A stretch of 64,000 bases of DNA from Areca catechu (lineage: Eukaryota > Streptophyta > Magnoliopsida > Arecales > Arecaceae): the NCBI GenBank assembly GCA_021397845.1, contig CM038038.1, positions 58,150,748 to 58,214,747 of the forward strand, in the 5' to 3' direction. Each line of letters opens with the position of its first letter. Position 1 is the stretch's first letter. The position numbers were made by a program, and so were the translations under genes. The notes under the pieces are model-generated. The model worked only from the letters and a program-made list of their open reading frames with translations, was not told where the DNA came from and did not search any database. This document shows positions 1 to 12,084 of the stretch, piece by piece.

Positions 1-188
1 AAAAGAGCAATCTTTGCATAGAGCACGCAGGCGGCGTGTTGCAGAACTTGAATTAATGATGGGGTGAGCACTACCTTCTAGAGATTGCAGGCGGATGGAG
101 ACCCCCATGCTACGGTTTGAATTTCTGCTGATCTTTCCCTCCTTCATCGCTGGCGAGAATTCTAGCCTTCACATGGAAAAGAGAGACC
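1..188. other. Unassigned left flank
   Basis: No coding region or recognisable element is seen here. The stretch is moderately GC-rich and runs into the minisatellite that begins near 189. It is probably part of the same unit of older DNA that continues at 29982, on the other side of Copia-1. Confidence 0.4.
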
Positions 189-430
189 TCCCTTTGAGGG
201 GCCCGCCTTTGGTAGCGTGAGCACGACCCTGGCCAGTAGCTGACCTCAGATGAAGGGCTCGCCTCGTGAGCACGACTCCGACTGGGAGCTGACTCAGTAA
301 GAGGGCTCGCCTTGGCAGCATGAGCACCCCCTGGCCTGGAGCTGATCTCAGATGGAGGGCTCACCTTGTGAGCACGACTCTGGCTAGGAGTTGATCTCGA
401 CAGGAGGGCTCGCCATGGCTGCATGAGCAC
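189..430. repeat. GC-rich minisatellite, left half
   Basis: About five degenerate units of roughly 49-55 bp follow the pattern GAGCACGAC-YCYGGC-GGGAGCTGACCTCAG-GGAGGGCTCGCC. Units alternate between a form with CCTCGTGAGCAC and a form with CCTTGGCAGCATGAGCAC, suggesting a dimeric higher-order unit of about 103 bp. The array stops abruptly at 430, where Copia-1 begins, and resumes at 29982. Open frames across it come from repetition and are not genes. Confidence 0.85.
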
Positions 431-1966
431 TGTTGGGAATTATGTCTCAAAGCTAATCATCTAGGCTATAGACGATTGTGCTAATTTTATAATTGTATAT
501 GAATTTCTTGAAAAATAAAAGTTATACTTTTTAGCTGTTCATCACATGTGTATTTTCCTAAAAATAACTCTTGTGTGATGGAGTCCTTAGAACTACATTA
601 TATTTGATGTAGAGAGGATATATCAAGTAGTTCTTAAACTAGTTCACAACCAAAGGATACATTATTATAGAATGACAATGTATCAAGTATAGGTTGTTAT
701 ATGTCATATTTGTTAGTTGTCCTCTTAATCAAGGAGTGTGGAGACATTGGTATGACATGCAAGTGGAATGTATGATATCTCACTGAACGTGACCATCTGC
801 GGAGCCCCTTTCTACCAAAGGGTTACCCATGAAGGGATATGGGTATATGTGTCCCTCAAACCTAAGGTCACCATGGTAGCTTGCAAGCAACTCACTGTAC
901 TTTGGTGCCGGATTACCTGGATTTCTAATCTAGTGATGAAAGATTTATGGGTATAGTCAAGTAGTTATGGAGTAGTGGTGGATTAAGATAGAATTGATCT
1001 CTCCAAATAGTTTGGAGTGAATGACTCATTGTGTCTCAATTTAGCAAATTCTTGGTCAGGGTAGTTCTTGTGAGGAGTCACAGAACTTGTAAAGTTGAGA
1101 CACAATCTGGATGAACCAAATTAGGGTTGGCAGTCGAACCTAGGTCATTTTGAGCATTATGAGGTAAAAGGGATGAATTATGCGATAACCATATGCCAGA
1201 GATTCTAGAATATTCTAGAGTTTCTGGAAAGAATTTTTGGAAATATTTGACTTCGAATTTTGAATTCAAAATTTGGTTTTTGGGCATTTTTGGCTCCAGG
1301 CTTTCTTGGTATGATAGTCATACTTGCTTTTTTTGTCTTGGATCCATTTAGTATGGCCCTTGGCCTTCTCCCCTAATCACTCCTCCTTCCTCTTTCTCTC
1401 TCTCATGGCTGCCCCTATAAATAAAAGTTATTCTATAGGGCTGTGGCTGATTTTTTGGTTCTTGGTTTTGTTTTGTTGGCTGGTTACAAGGTCTTCATGC
1501 CACAAGAGAAAAAGAGGGAAAAGGATTTGTGAGATCTTTGGGATTGGGTGTGAGAAACCTAGCATTCATGCTAGATCTTGGGAAGAGTTTCTTAGGAAGG
1601 ATTCTACCTTTCCTCCTTGTCTTCCCGGAAGAAGAAGATCAACCCAAAGGATCCCGAAGAGCTAGCACTCCGAGGGTGTTGGTCTGTTTCGAGCCCTGGT
1701 GTGAACTACTTGTAGAGGCCAGATGCGTGTGTGGCTTGAGAACATTTTCACCACCTCCATCCTAAAGGTATAGTGGTAAGGTACCCTTATACATCCATCC
1801 TCTTTTCTGTTGATGTTGATGTTTTTAGTAGCATGCTTCATTATTATACTAGATCCTATTACGGGTAGATCGGTAGATCGTTTTGATCTATCTACCGAGC
1901 CTTCCGCTGATTATTTTAAAATCATTTTAAAATACTTATCTTCAGCCTAGCATGTTTTTCCCTTCA
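431..1966 (+). repeat. Copia-1 5' LTR
   Basis: It starts TGTTGGGAATTATG and ends CCCTTCA, directly before the PBS. A TATA box lies at 1416-1423. It matches the 3' LTR over its whole length, except that about 265 bp present in the 3' copy (roughly 28964-29238) are absent near 1214-1220 here. Confidence 0.92.
1416..1423 (+). promoter_or_regulatory. TATA box in Copia-1 5' LTR
   Basis: TATAAATA sits in an LTR just downstream of a CT-rich tract. The matching site in the 3' LTR (about 29435-29445) reads TAGAAATA, so the box is mutated there. Confidence 0.6.
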
Positions 1967-1967
1967 A

Positions 1968-1979
1968 TGGTATCAGAGC
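1968..1979 (+). promoter_or_regulatory. Copia-1 primer-binding site
   Basis: TGGTATCAGAGC, one base after the LTR end, is complementary to the 3' end of plant initiator tRNA-Met, the usual minus-strand primer. Confidence 0.9.
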
Positions 1980-3767
1980 GCCAGGTTCTCCATAGTATAA
2001 TAATGCTAGCATGCTTTAACATCATTGTTTTCTCTTAAGTACTTGGATTGAGTGCTTCACCATGGCCGTCCGGTCATAGGAGAGAAGTAGGGCTGCAAGG
2101 CCCTCTCTTCCCATTCAATGGGACCTCCTATGGCGTGTAAAGGTGCCGCTATGATTGACTCTTGAAAAGGAAAGTAAGAAGAAAGGTAAATGTAGATTAA
2201 AAATGTTTTAATCTACTGATATGATCATAAAATGATTTTAGATAAGATCTAAAAGTTTCTTTTTGATCAGCTTGATTGAAAGTTTGGAAAAACTTTAGAT
2301 TTGAAATCACTATTTTCATCCTGTCTCAAGCCACGAGTCGACACTTGGCCTTGGAAGTGTCGGCTCATGAGCTAATTGCCAGAAAACTAGTGTTCTATTA
2401 TTTCTTCCTATCTCATGCCTTGAGTCGACACCTGGCCCTGGCAAGTATCGACACTTGGCATTAGAATGTGTGAAAATAGTGAATTCAAATTTTTATTTTA
2501 TTATAAAATTATTTTGCATGATAAATTAAAATTATTTTAATTTATTAAGGATATTGAAGTTAATTAAGAATTAAGAATGACTAAGAATTCTAGGAATATG
2601 ATTCAAAGATTTTAAGTCATTTCAATAAGCCTTAAGGGTCATGGGTTATCTTTTATTAGGTCCTTAATTGGGTTAGACCTAAGTTTAGATGCATTGGACT
2701 AATTAGAGAACTAATCTAATCAAACGTTGAGTTAAGATTTCTTCTCTATAGATTTCTCTAATAGTTAGATTGATTAGTCCATAAATCTAAATGGACCTAA
2801 TTTGTGGCTTAGTGGATAGCTCGAGTCTTTAGGCTAGTTTAATCGAGTATGATGAACCAATTGGTGTCTAAGGTAAGTTTGGCATTTTGATCTTGGTTCT
2901 TTGGGGCTACCTCTTATCTGGCCAACTCGATTGGTATCTAAGGCAAGACGGTTAATGGCAAAACCCAACCCATGATCTCACTTACCTGGCCAATGTGGTC
3001 GATCAGAATTGATTAGATAGCTCACTAACTCATCTTAACCCATGTCACCCAAGGTTAATCAGTCTTGACTAATTTTAGGTGCCCATGGATCATTAGTTAT
3101 GAGTAACCCTCCTTGATTGCTGATGTGGTCAGTGGGATGTTGATCCATGTCTTCTCATCTCTTCTTCTATCATAATAAGATTAAACCCTCTAAATTATTA
3201 GGTCCATAAAAAGACAAAGTTATGGGGATAATCGAGTCTTAGCCTCCCATTAAGGGGAATGGTAATGGATCCAATAGTTGGTTGTTCATCGGTAGATCCA
3301 AAGATTGGGTATTCATCAGGCTATTAGAATTGCTGTTCCTAATATGATGGCTTAGTGTAACTTTCTTAACGGTAGTCAGGTGCACCGGTCAAAGTCGGGC
3401 TTGATTATTCATTAGTTAGAAACATCGAATTTTGTCATGTTAATGGTTGGACCTAACCGTGATCTTCAATAGGAGACCTAAAGGCTGATTGAAGTGTACC
3501 TTGGGGAAAAACCTAAATATTATAGGTTACTTGGAGAAGTAATCGATTGAAGAACCTACCTTTAGACGTGCATGGGTGGGTCGACCAAAGTCGGTGTCAT
3601 GTGTTGTCTATTGGACTCTAGTACCCACTTAGGAATCAAAGTGATTCCTTAGATTGGAGGTAAAGGCTACCAGTCTGAACAAAATAGTGGGAGGGCCTTT
3701 AGACTAAAGTCCATGTCATTAGGTTAATAATTCATATACACTAATAAAGTTTTGGTTTTCCTTTCAG
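1980..3767 (+). other. Copia-1 long untranslated leader
   Basis: About 1.8 kb lie between PBS and gag without a supported gene. Positions 2031-2170 match the leader of Gypsy-E (48041-48180, opposite strand). A second block at about 2863-2998, with GGTRTCTAAGG and CTTACCTGGCCAAT, resembles the block found in the Gypsy leaders. Positions 2330-2460 carry several TCGACACYTGG motifs that recur in the Copia-1 3' LTR. Confidence 0.75.
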
Positions 3768-4620
3768 ATGTCTTCCAATCTGTCACTCTGGTCTCTTCTC
3801 GACAACGAGAAGCTCAATGGACCCAACTTCTATAGCTGGTATCGAAGGCTTAAGATTGTCCTGGAACATGAGCGGATCCTGTATGTGATATCGGATCCGG
3901 CACTTGAAATTCCTACTCCAAATGCTCGGGGTTCAGTCAGAGACACTTATCAGAAGTGGCTCTCTGACAGGACCACTATCCGATGCATAATGTTGGCAGC
4001 GATGAACGATGAGTTCAGTCGCAAGTTCGAGAAGCCCAACCAGAAAAAATTCTTCAAAAGTTGAAGGAGTAGTTTGGCACACCAAAAGACATTGAGAGGT
4101 ATAGGGTCTCCTGTGCTGTCTACAATGCATGGATGCGTGATGGGGCCTCAGTCATTAATCATGTACTGTATATGATCGAAATGATTGAGTTCCTGGGCAA
4201 GCTCGGATGTCCCTTGAATGAACAGCTTGGGAAGGATGCGATTCTGAATTCCCTGCCCTCTTCTTATCTAGATTTTCTCGATCATTATAAAATGAATAAG
4301 TCTGCAGTTAACTACCATGATCTGTTGGGATTATTGCAGACTTATGATAGACCACCAACTGAACAATAGAGTGATAAATCTAGTGAGAGGATCTTCGGCA
4401 GGGCGTCATCCTTTTAAGAAAGGGAAAAAAATAAAGGAAAAAAGGTGCAGAATGCTTCTAGGCTCAGTCAGGCCAAAAGGGTGAAGGCTGATAAGAACCA
4501 TGCAGAGTGCTTCTTTTGCAAGAAGTAGGGTCATTGGAAGAGGAACTGTCCTCTTTACATTGCATCCCTTAACCCGAACAGGTCCAAGAAGAGAAAGCAA
4601 CAGGACAGTGCTGGACAAGG
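3768..4620 (+). pseudogene. gag: Copia-1 gag (broken)
   Basis: Gag would form the retrotransposon's RNA-packaging particle. The ATG at 3768 opens a Copia-type Gag N-terminus with the motif LDNEKLNGPNFYSWYRRLKI. The frame runs 98 codons to a stop at 4062-4064. The homology then continues in another frame from about 4080, through 4133-4369, so a frameshift lies near 4050-4080. The zinc knuckle at about 4503-4550 reads CFFCKK, a stop, then GHWKRNC: the CCHC spacing is kept but interrupted by a stop codon. Not functional. Confidence 0.88.
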
Positions 4621-4627
4621 TATTTAT

Positions 4628-6252
4628 ATGATAACACCTTGTAATTTCTCTATTTGTGATACTACTAACTGGGTATTAGATATAGGAAGTCTAATTCACA
4701 TTTTCAATTCTTTGCAAGGACTTCAAGTTAGTAAAAGATTTGAGGACGGTGAGAGATTCTTGAATATGGGAAATGGAAGCCAAGTTCCAGTCCTGGCATT
4801 GGGAGTCCTCAAACTAGTTTTCGAGTCCTGTATATTCATTTTAAATGAGTGTCATTATTGTCCATTTTTTATCTTGAATGTCATTTCTATAGAGCAATTG
4901 GCCATGTATGGTTATGAACTATCAATAAAGAATGACATTTGCAAAATCATTTAGAATGGTTCTGTAATGATGATTGGACATATGAATAATGGCATTTATG
5001 TACTATCACGACCTATTAGTATAATGTACATGTCTAGCAAACGCCCTAGGATAGATAATGTCAGCGATGCATTATGGCATTATAGGTTCGGTCATATAAA
5101 CAAGAATAAGATAAATAGATTAAAAAATGAGGGTCTTCTTGATTTTAGTGAAAATAGTTCACTGCCAACCTGTGAGTCCTGTCTTCTTGAAAAGATGACA
5201 AAGTCACCTTTTACTGGAAAAGGTGAACGAGCCAAAGAGATTCTAAGTCTGGTACATACTGATATATGCGGACCCATGAATATTAGTGCCAGAGGTGGGT
5301 ACAGTTATTTTATTATATTTACAATGACATTTCAAGGTATGGTTATGTCTTCTTGATGAGATATAAATCTGAATCATTTAAAATGTTCAAATGATATCGT
5401 AGTGAAGTAGAAAAATAAATTGGAAGGTGTATCAAAACCCTTCGATCAAATTGAGGCGGTGAATACCTTTCCAGTGAATTTCTGACATATCTCGAGGAGA
5501 TTGGGATTCTCTCTCAGTGGACACCTCTAGGGACACCTCAGTTAAATGGAGTGTCTGAAAGGAGGAATTGAACCTTGTTAAATATGGTTTGATCCATGAT
5601 GGGCTTTGCTTCTCTGCCGCTATCCTTTTGGGGATATGCTCTGGAATCAACCTATTACCTTTTGAATAGGGCTCCAAGTAAGTCCGTTAGCAAAACCCCA
5701 TATAAGATATGTACTGGACGTAAGCCGACACTCTTATACCTTCGGGTCTGGGGTTGCCCGGCTTATGTAAAATGTTTAGAAATGGATAAACTTGGACCTA
5801 GGTCTGGCTGATGCCTATTTGTTGGGTATCCAAAAAATTCTAAGGGGTATCACTTCTACATAGCTAAGGAACAAAAGTTGTTCGTCAGTCTTAGGGCTAT
5901 CATTTTGGAAAAGGAGTTCCTTGGTGAAGGGACTGTAGTTGCTAATATTGAACTTAGTGAAGTTTAACAAGTAGAAGAACCGACACATTTAAGGGATAAC
6001 ATAAAATCGATTGTGATTAGATCACACCCTGAGCCCATACAGGAATCATTAAAGAGATCCGGTACGGCACCGAGTCGATCGAATAGATACTATGGTTTCT
6101 TGGTTCGGGATGGTGATCCCATTGAACTCAATGAGAACAATGAGGATCTGATCATCTATATGGATGTGATGCAGAGGTCCGACTCTGAGAAATGGCTAGG
6201 AGCCATGAAATCCGAAATGGATTCCATGGAAATCAACAATGTATTGACATTA
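4628..6252 (+). pseudogene. pol: Copia-1 protease-integrase and start of RT (broken)
   Basis: The protease motif is WVLDIGS, so the expected DSG is damaged. GAG-pre-integrase sequence (LWHYRFGHI) and the zinc-binding CESCLLEKM follow, then the integrase start HTDICGPM near 5256-5280. Later segments (5596-5811 and 5811-6250) carry the integrase tail (TPYKICTGRKP, LRVWGCPAYV) and the entry to RT (EKWLGAMKSEMDSMEINNVLTL). Several stops and frameshifts separate them. The sequence breaks at 6252 at the Gypsy-A insertion and resumes at 18913. Confidence 0.88.
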
Positions 6253-7817
6253 TGGTGGGGGCACCAGGATTAGACACAGATTACTAGGCCCTATTTGGTT
6301 TACCTAGCCATGTGTCAAATTTTATAATCAACTAGAATTGAGTCCTGTAATAAGTTGAGGTTAGTTGATTTGTCTCAACCCTCAACATAGTCAGTATTTT
6401 GAGTCCTATACATCAATTATGAGTCCAGTATGAGCCTGATTTTTATACAAGAGAGGAGGTCACCCAATTTTAGAATTCCACCAGGCCACATCCAGGAGTC
6501 AGAGGCTGCTACATCAGCCCATTAGATTTTGTGTGACAACCCAGGATCCAAGATGCTTCCAGAAACCCTGATTCTTTCTAGATGTCCTCCAGATACCCAG
6601 ATTCCTACCTAGATGTCAGAGCATATTCCTAAACTAGGGAATCCATGATTTTAGAGGTCTACCTACATCCCAGCCCAAAGAAATCAAGCCCAGGTGCCAA
6701 GCCCAAGCCCTTAAGAAGCAAGATTCCAGGAAATATTCATGCTACCAGGCCACCCCAGCTTCCAGAGGCCCAAACCCATGCACCCAAGCCCCTTTGGGCC
6801 GGCCCCTTGCTGCTCCTAGAGTCCCAACATGCCACCCTAGGCATCCTTGAAGTGTTGACCATGTCCAAAAAGGTTTGACCAAGTCCAAGTTGAAGAGAAG
6901 AAGGAGAAGACCAAGTTTATTCCTAACCTAGTTGGGATTTTTAAACCTTTTAAACTTTGTATTTCTAACCTAGCTAGGAAATGACTTGTATTCCAATTTG
7001 AAAGAGGACTTGTAACCCAAGTGTAACCATGGTTAGTGAGGGCATGGAAACTTTATAAATACCCCACCCCTTTTCCTCTTGTAAGCATCTCTTTCTTATG
7101 AATACAACTTGCTAAAATTTTGAGTTATTGCCTTGTGTTGGTATTTTGTTTTGGTTCTTTGGTTTGTGTTCTTGTGCTTGGATGAATTCCTTGCTACCCT
7201 AGCATCATTCCATGCCCTAAATCACTTCCATCCAAGCCTTCACACGTCTAAGGAGGAGTGCCCTAGGCTACCAAGCAAGGAGATCTTCAACAAGCTTCAA
7301 ACAACCCAGCTTCTAATCCCTAACCTGATTTCTTCTAAACCTAGTTTCCTTTCTTTTTCTTACTTGCTATTTTGATTGACCCTTGACATTTTTCAAGATC
7401 CCTGAGGTGCTTCCCCTCCCTTGAGGAGGCCTTTTTTGCTGCTCGAACTGCCCAGATCAGCCATCATATTCAAGGAAAACAAGGCTTCTTCTTCCAGGCT
7501 CTAATCAGAGTGCGTGTGATCCTTGCTGCTACTGAATTTTAATCTCTGACTGGTAAGAATCCTTCCCTTCTCTTATTATCTGATTTGATGAAGACAAACT
7601 ATCCTAAATTAGGAGTTTCTCAACTATCGGGTCCTGGATATTTCATTGGCTTGCATGAGTATACCTGCGACCCGATGATTCTTTGCACTGCTAGTCCTTC
7701 TACTAGTTTTTACTTTATTTTGGGAATCTAGCCTGCAATTAAAATTATAAAAATCATAAAAAAATTATTTTACTATTTTTCATACATGTTTAGTAGTCCT
7801 AGAGTCATCCCACATCA
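6253..7817 (+). repeat. Gypsy-A 5' LTR
   Basis: It begins TGGTGGGGGCACCA and ends CCCACATCA, 1565 bp, and matches the 3' LTR (about 1570 bp after removing CRM-C). It is rich in CCAAGCCC-type repeats in its first half. The TATA box is at 7054-7060. Confidence 0.9.
7054..7060 (+). promoter_or_regulatory. TATA box in Gypsy-A 5' LTR
   Basis: TATAAAT is followed by a C-rich ACCCCACCCC tract; the same arrangement occurs in the 3' LTR and in Gypsy-F. Confidence 0.6.
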
Positions 7818-7820
7818 GTT

Positions 7821-7832
7821 TGGTATCAGAGC
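7821..7832 (+). promoter_or_regulatory. Gypsy-A primer-binding site
   Basis: TGGTATCAGAGC lies 3 bp after the LTR end and is complementary to the initiator tRNA-Met 3' end. Confidence 0.88.
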
Positions 7833-8964
7833 AGGTTTAGGATAGTTTTAATTTGCTTTGCATTCACAAACCTTAATTCTGCATTCTATCCACTGCATTA
7901 GGTGTCTAGGTTTTATCTGATTTTGATATCATAAACATTTTATTCTTTTGTAGAATTTTCACTGGATGTCCTTAGTTTTGTCCTAGTAATTATCAGAGTT
8001 TTTAATTATTTTTACTGAAACCCTAAATCTCTAAAATTTGGCATAATAGGAACCCTAACATAATCCTAATAATTTCTGCAGCAGTCCAGAAAACCCTAGG
8101 TTTGCATTATCATCTGATTTTTTTTCTATATGAAATTTGGTAGGATTCATCATCACCGTCCATTCTCTGTTCTAAATTTTTTTAAAATTTTTTATGAATT
8201 AGAATCTATGTCAAACTTTGCAATAACTGAAACCCTAATTTACTGATTTCTGCTACATTCTGCATCTTGACTCAGCCTAACCTAATCAACTACCAAACCC
8301 CCAAACCCAAGCCAAACATTGTTTGATAACCCCAGTTAACTTAAACCTAATTCAACACATCATAAATCATTAAAAAAATATTTTAATCTCTAATTGTTTT
8401 AGATTGCACAGGGCCATCGATTGCCATCATTCTTAACCTAATCTTAAGGGCAACTCTCTATCTCAGATCAGGGCAGGATTTCATCATCTGTCCTGGGCCC
8501 AAAACAACCACCATCATACTAACCCAAGCTTAATTAAAATCAACTAGATCTAATTTTCCCTAGTGGGCTAGGAGACATCAACAGGTCGGGTCCGAGCTAT
8601 TTGGGCCAACTAGTGCATTTAACCTATTAGTTATTACTGAAAGCTGGTGTCTAAGGCTGGGGGTCCAGAGTCAAATGACCTAAATGGTACTGTGGATTTT
8701 AATTGGGTCCCTGCGAAAGCAAGGGGGCCTCCCACACTCCCACCCCCTACTTGGCCAATGGAAGGACTAGCTATTGGGTTAGGTGTAAGTTGAACTGACC
8801 CATCCAGTTTTGACTCTAGATCTAAGAAACCCTAGATTATACTAGCCTTTTCTTTCTCTTTTGCATGCTTGGTTGCATCATTTCATTTTGATTATTTGAT
8901 TTGTTGCATGACCACTAGATTAGGAGCCCAATATCAAAACTCTAAACCCCAACCAAACCCAACT
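7833..8964 (+). other. Gypsy-A untranslated leader
   Basis: No gene is seen. Positions 8643-8760 hold the conserved leader block (GGTGTCTAAGGCT, then GAAAGCAAGGGGGCCTCCC, then CTTGGCCAATGG) also found in Gypsy-B, -D, -E, -F, -G and Copia-3. The first half is AT-rich. Confidence 0.75.
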
Positions 8965-10122
8965 ATGGATTTCAATTTTGAGGCCATGATGAAGGCCACG
9001 AGTGATTAGATTATTTCCCAAATGACCCTCAAGCTTGACCAATCCAACACCTAGACCCAAAATCAACTTACCCAAGCCAATACCCAAACCCAAGCGCAGC
9101 TTGCCCAAATAGACCATAGGTTTGACCAATCCGATACTAAGCTTGATCAAATGAACCATAGATTCAACCAAATAGGAACCCTAGGCAAGACCCATAGAGC
9201 TGAACCCCAAGAACCCATAGTCCCTAGATTTGAACCCATAACCTTTAAACCCATAATCTTTGAACCCATAACCCTTAGTTTACCCATCACTGTTACCCCA
9301 AACCCTAGTCAATTTTCCATTAGCCAAACCCCTCTGACCACCCCATTGGTTCACCAAGATGACTTAGAAGAAGAAATATATGAGGCTGACCCAAGTCTGA
9401 TAGAGGAGTATGAGTCTATTGAAGATCTAGAAGAGTACCCTATAAAAGACCCAGGATTAATTGATTATGACCAAACCCAGGTAGAAGTCAGTCCATTGTT
9501 AGTTGAATCAATAGAGACCCAGGTAAAAGCCATCCTAGAATCAGTTGACCCTGACCATGCCCAAGTAGTAGCCAATCTAGATTTAGCTAACCTTGACCAT
9601 AATCAGTTAGTGGCCGACCAAGAATTAGATAACCCAGATCACACCCAAGCTACAATGGAATAGCAATTAGATGAGACTTTAGAAGAGGATCCAATTGCAA
9701 AGCCTAGTCCTAAATTTCCTAAGCCAAAAGAGTTTATTGAGGACTTGAATTATCTCATCCAGTACCCACAAGATAAAGTCACATCCTTGATCTCAATTGA
9801 AGATCTTTTTCCTGAAATTAGTGACCCATTCTTCCATAAGGCAAACCCAATAGATAGCCACCAACCCCTTAAGGTCAATCTTATTAGTCTAGGATTAATT
9901 CCTAACACCCCTTCTTATATCCTAGTCTATCCAATTAACCCCGAACCCTTTCCTTACTCTCCACCCTATCAGACCAACCCTGAACCCACCTCTTATTTTC
10001 TATCATTTCTGGAAACTTCTTCTATTTTCTTTACCATTAGGTTGCATTTTATAGGAGTTTGCATATTGCATTCGTTCATTATTCATGTCATGTTTGCATC
10101 TTACTTAAGGAGAACCCTATGA
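8965..10122 (+). pseudogene. Gypsy-A ORF1: gag-derived acidic protein with few stops
   Basis: One frame runs from the ATG at 8965 for about 386 codons with only three in-frame stops (near 9007, 9052 and 9661). The N-terminus is Q/N/D-rich with heptad-like repeats such as QLTQANTQTQAQLAQI, matching the start of gag in Gypsy-D and -F and suggesting a coiled coil. An acidic region follows with repeated DPDHAQ/LDHNQ/PDHTQ modules. No Gag core domain or zinc knuckle is seen. The C-terminal part (PTSYFLSF) is homologous to the spacer of Gypsy-B. Function unknown; possibly a Gag derivative that assembles with a helper's Gag. Confidence 0.65.
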
Positions 10123-10333
10123 AACCTAGTAGGCACACATAGTAAGTTCTCATGTGCATGCCATTCTAGGATCAAATGTAAAGAGTCTATAAGTTATTAG
10201 GTGTTGTCCCTTAAAGTTCAATAAGACGTCCTTTGATAAGGATGTCTAGTCGAGTCTATTAAGTATTAGTTGAGTTCAATAAATGCACAACCAGAGTTAC
10301 ATGTCTGCACCTGCACTACCCTCTACATAGCCT
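10123..10333 (+). other. Gypsy-A spacer where RT-integrase would lie
   Basis: Non-coding DNA similar to the corresponding spacers of Gypsy-B (24845-25090) and Gypsy-E (about 45516-45900), for example around TGTGCATGCCA and the following GTCAAA/TCTATAAGTTATTAGG stretch. Confidence 0.6.
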
Positions 10334-10837
10334 ATGCATATGGAAATTAGTCAAAAGCTGAACATAACTAATGAACTAACAACTTGGCTAATTCCCAAAA
10401 GAGAGAAAGAATTTTGCAGGGGATTTTGTAAGTGTAAAGAATTTTCTGCTCGCGAAGCTGGCCCATCCAAAATAATGAAGAGTAATGGACCTAATGCTTA
10501 TATGCGTGAGATACAACCTGATTTAGGTATTAGCTCCACCTTCATCATCTCAGATCTTATAAAGTCTATGGAGCCAGCAGTGATACCTAGCGAGCACCTT
10601 GAGCCTATCCCTTCCTTTAAGAGAGAACCCATCCTAGAGTGTCCACCAACCAATTAGCCAAATAATAAGGAAAAGATTGAGCGAATCATGGATGATCAAG
10701 CCGTATGTACCCAGAATAGAGGCTATCAGAGGTATTCAGTCTGGTGGCAAGGTCGGCTAAAATCTAAGGACTCGTGGATCACCCGTGAGGATCTACATTG
10801 CCTCAACCCAGACCTACTCAAGCACTATGAGAGCTAA
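10334..10837 (+). pseudogene. Gypsy-A ORF2: integrase C-terminus plus chromodomain, one stop
   Basis: The frame starts at the ATG at 10334 and ends at the TAA at 10835, with one TAG at 10655. It holds the GPY/F-type module of integrase (GPSKIMKSNGPNAYMREI), a linker, then a chromodomain (IERIMDDQAV, GYQRYSVWWQGR, DSWITREDL, LNPDLLKHY). In chromoviruses this domain guides integration to marked chromatin. The DDE catalytic core and the HHCC zinc domain are absent. Confidence 0.85.
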
Positions 10838-10847
10838 GTTATCCCAC

Positions 10848-10884
10848 ACTCGACGGGGTCGAGTTCCTCCCACCCCGGGAGAAT
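10848..10884 (+). promoter_or_regulatory. 17-nt stem-loop plus polypurine tract of Gypsy-A
   Basis: ACTCGACGGGGTCGAGT (10848-10864) forms a 7-bp stem with a GGG loop. It is followed by the purine-rich GGGAGAAT that abuts the 3' LTR at 10885, the expected plus-strand priming site. Confidence 0.75.
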
Positions 10885-11692
10885 TGGTAGGAGCACCAGG
10901 ATCAGACACAGATTACTGAGCCCTATTTGGTTTACCTAGCCATGTGTCAAATTTTGTAATCAACTAGAATTGAGTCCTGTAATAAGTTGAGGTTAGTTGA
11001 TTTGTCTCAACCCTCAAACTAGTCAGTATTTTGAATCCTGTACATCAATTATGAATCCAGTATGAGCCCGATTTTATTACAAGAGAGGAGGTCACCCTAT
11101 TTTGGAGTTCCACCAGGCCACATCCAAGAGTTAGAGGCCTCTACATCAGTCCATTGAATTTTGTGTAACAACCCAGAATCCAAGATGCTTCCAGAAACCC
11201 TGATTCTTTCTAGATGTCCTTCAGATGCCCAGATTCCTACCCAGATGCCAAAGCATATTCCTAAACTAGGGCATCCATGATTTCAAAGGTCCACCTGCAT
11301 CCCAACCCAAAGAAATCAAGCCCAGGTGCCAAGCCCAAGCCCTTAAGGAGCAAGATTCCAGGGAATATTCCTACTACCAGGCTACCAGGCCACCCTAGCT
11401 TCCAGAGGCCCAAACCCATGCACCCAAGCCCCTTTGGGCCGGCCCCTTGCTGCTCTTGGAGTCCCAACATGCCCCCTAGGCATCCTTGAAGTGTTGACCA
11501 CGTCCAAAGAGGTTTGACCAAGTCCATGATGAAGAGAAGAAGGAGAAGACCAAGTTTATTCCTAACCTAGTTTGGATTTCTAAACCTTTTAAACTTTGTA
11601 ATTCTAACCTAGCTAGAAAAGGACTTGTATTCCAATTTGAAAGAGGACTTGTAACCCAAGTGTAACCATGGTTAGTGAGGGCATGGAAACTC

Positions 11693-11700
11693 TATAAATA
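11693..11700 (+). promoter_or_regulatory. TATA box in Gypsy-A 3' LTR
   Basis: TATAAATA followed by CCCCACCCCC, matching the 5' LTR position. Confidence 0.6.
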
Positions 11701-12084
11701 CCCCACCCCCTCCTCTCTTGTAAGCATCTCTTTCTTATGAATACAACTTGCTGAAATTTTGAGTTATTGCCTTGTATTAGTGTTTTGTTTTGGTTCTTTG
11801 GTTTGTGTTCTTGTGCGTGGACAAATTCCTTGCTACCCTAGCATCCTTCTACACCTTAAATCACTGCCATCCAAGCTTTCACACATCCAAGGAGGAGTGC
11901 CCTAGGCCACCAAGCAAGGAGATCTTCAACAAGCTTCAAACAGCCCAGCTTCTAATCCCTAACCTGATTTCTTCTAAACCTAGTTTCTTTTTTTTCTTAC
12001 TTGCTATTTTGATTGACCCTTGACATTTTGAAAGATCGCTGAGGTGCTTCCCCTCCCCTGAGGAGGCCTTCTTTGCTGCCCGGA

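Noticed and set aside
110..430. Minus-strand ORF of 106 codons, Ser/Pro-rich
   Set aside because: It is produced by the GC-rich minisatellite, and the array is cut by Copia-1 without regard to the frame.
1324..1665. Possible secreted or membrane protein (113 codons, hydrophobic start), repeated at 29279-29734
   Set aside because: It lies across the TATA box and transcription start of the Copia-1 LTRs. The two copies differ in frame and length, so this is not a conserved gene.
1968..1979. tRNA-like sequences at the TGGTATCAGAGC sites
   Set aside because: Only the short primer-binding complement is present at each site, not a folded tRNA gene.
9151..9663. Host gene encoding an acidic protein
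   Set aside because: It is in frame with the gag-type start at 8965, lies between PBS and chromodomain ORF, and is bounded by LTRs with a target-site duplication.
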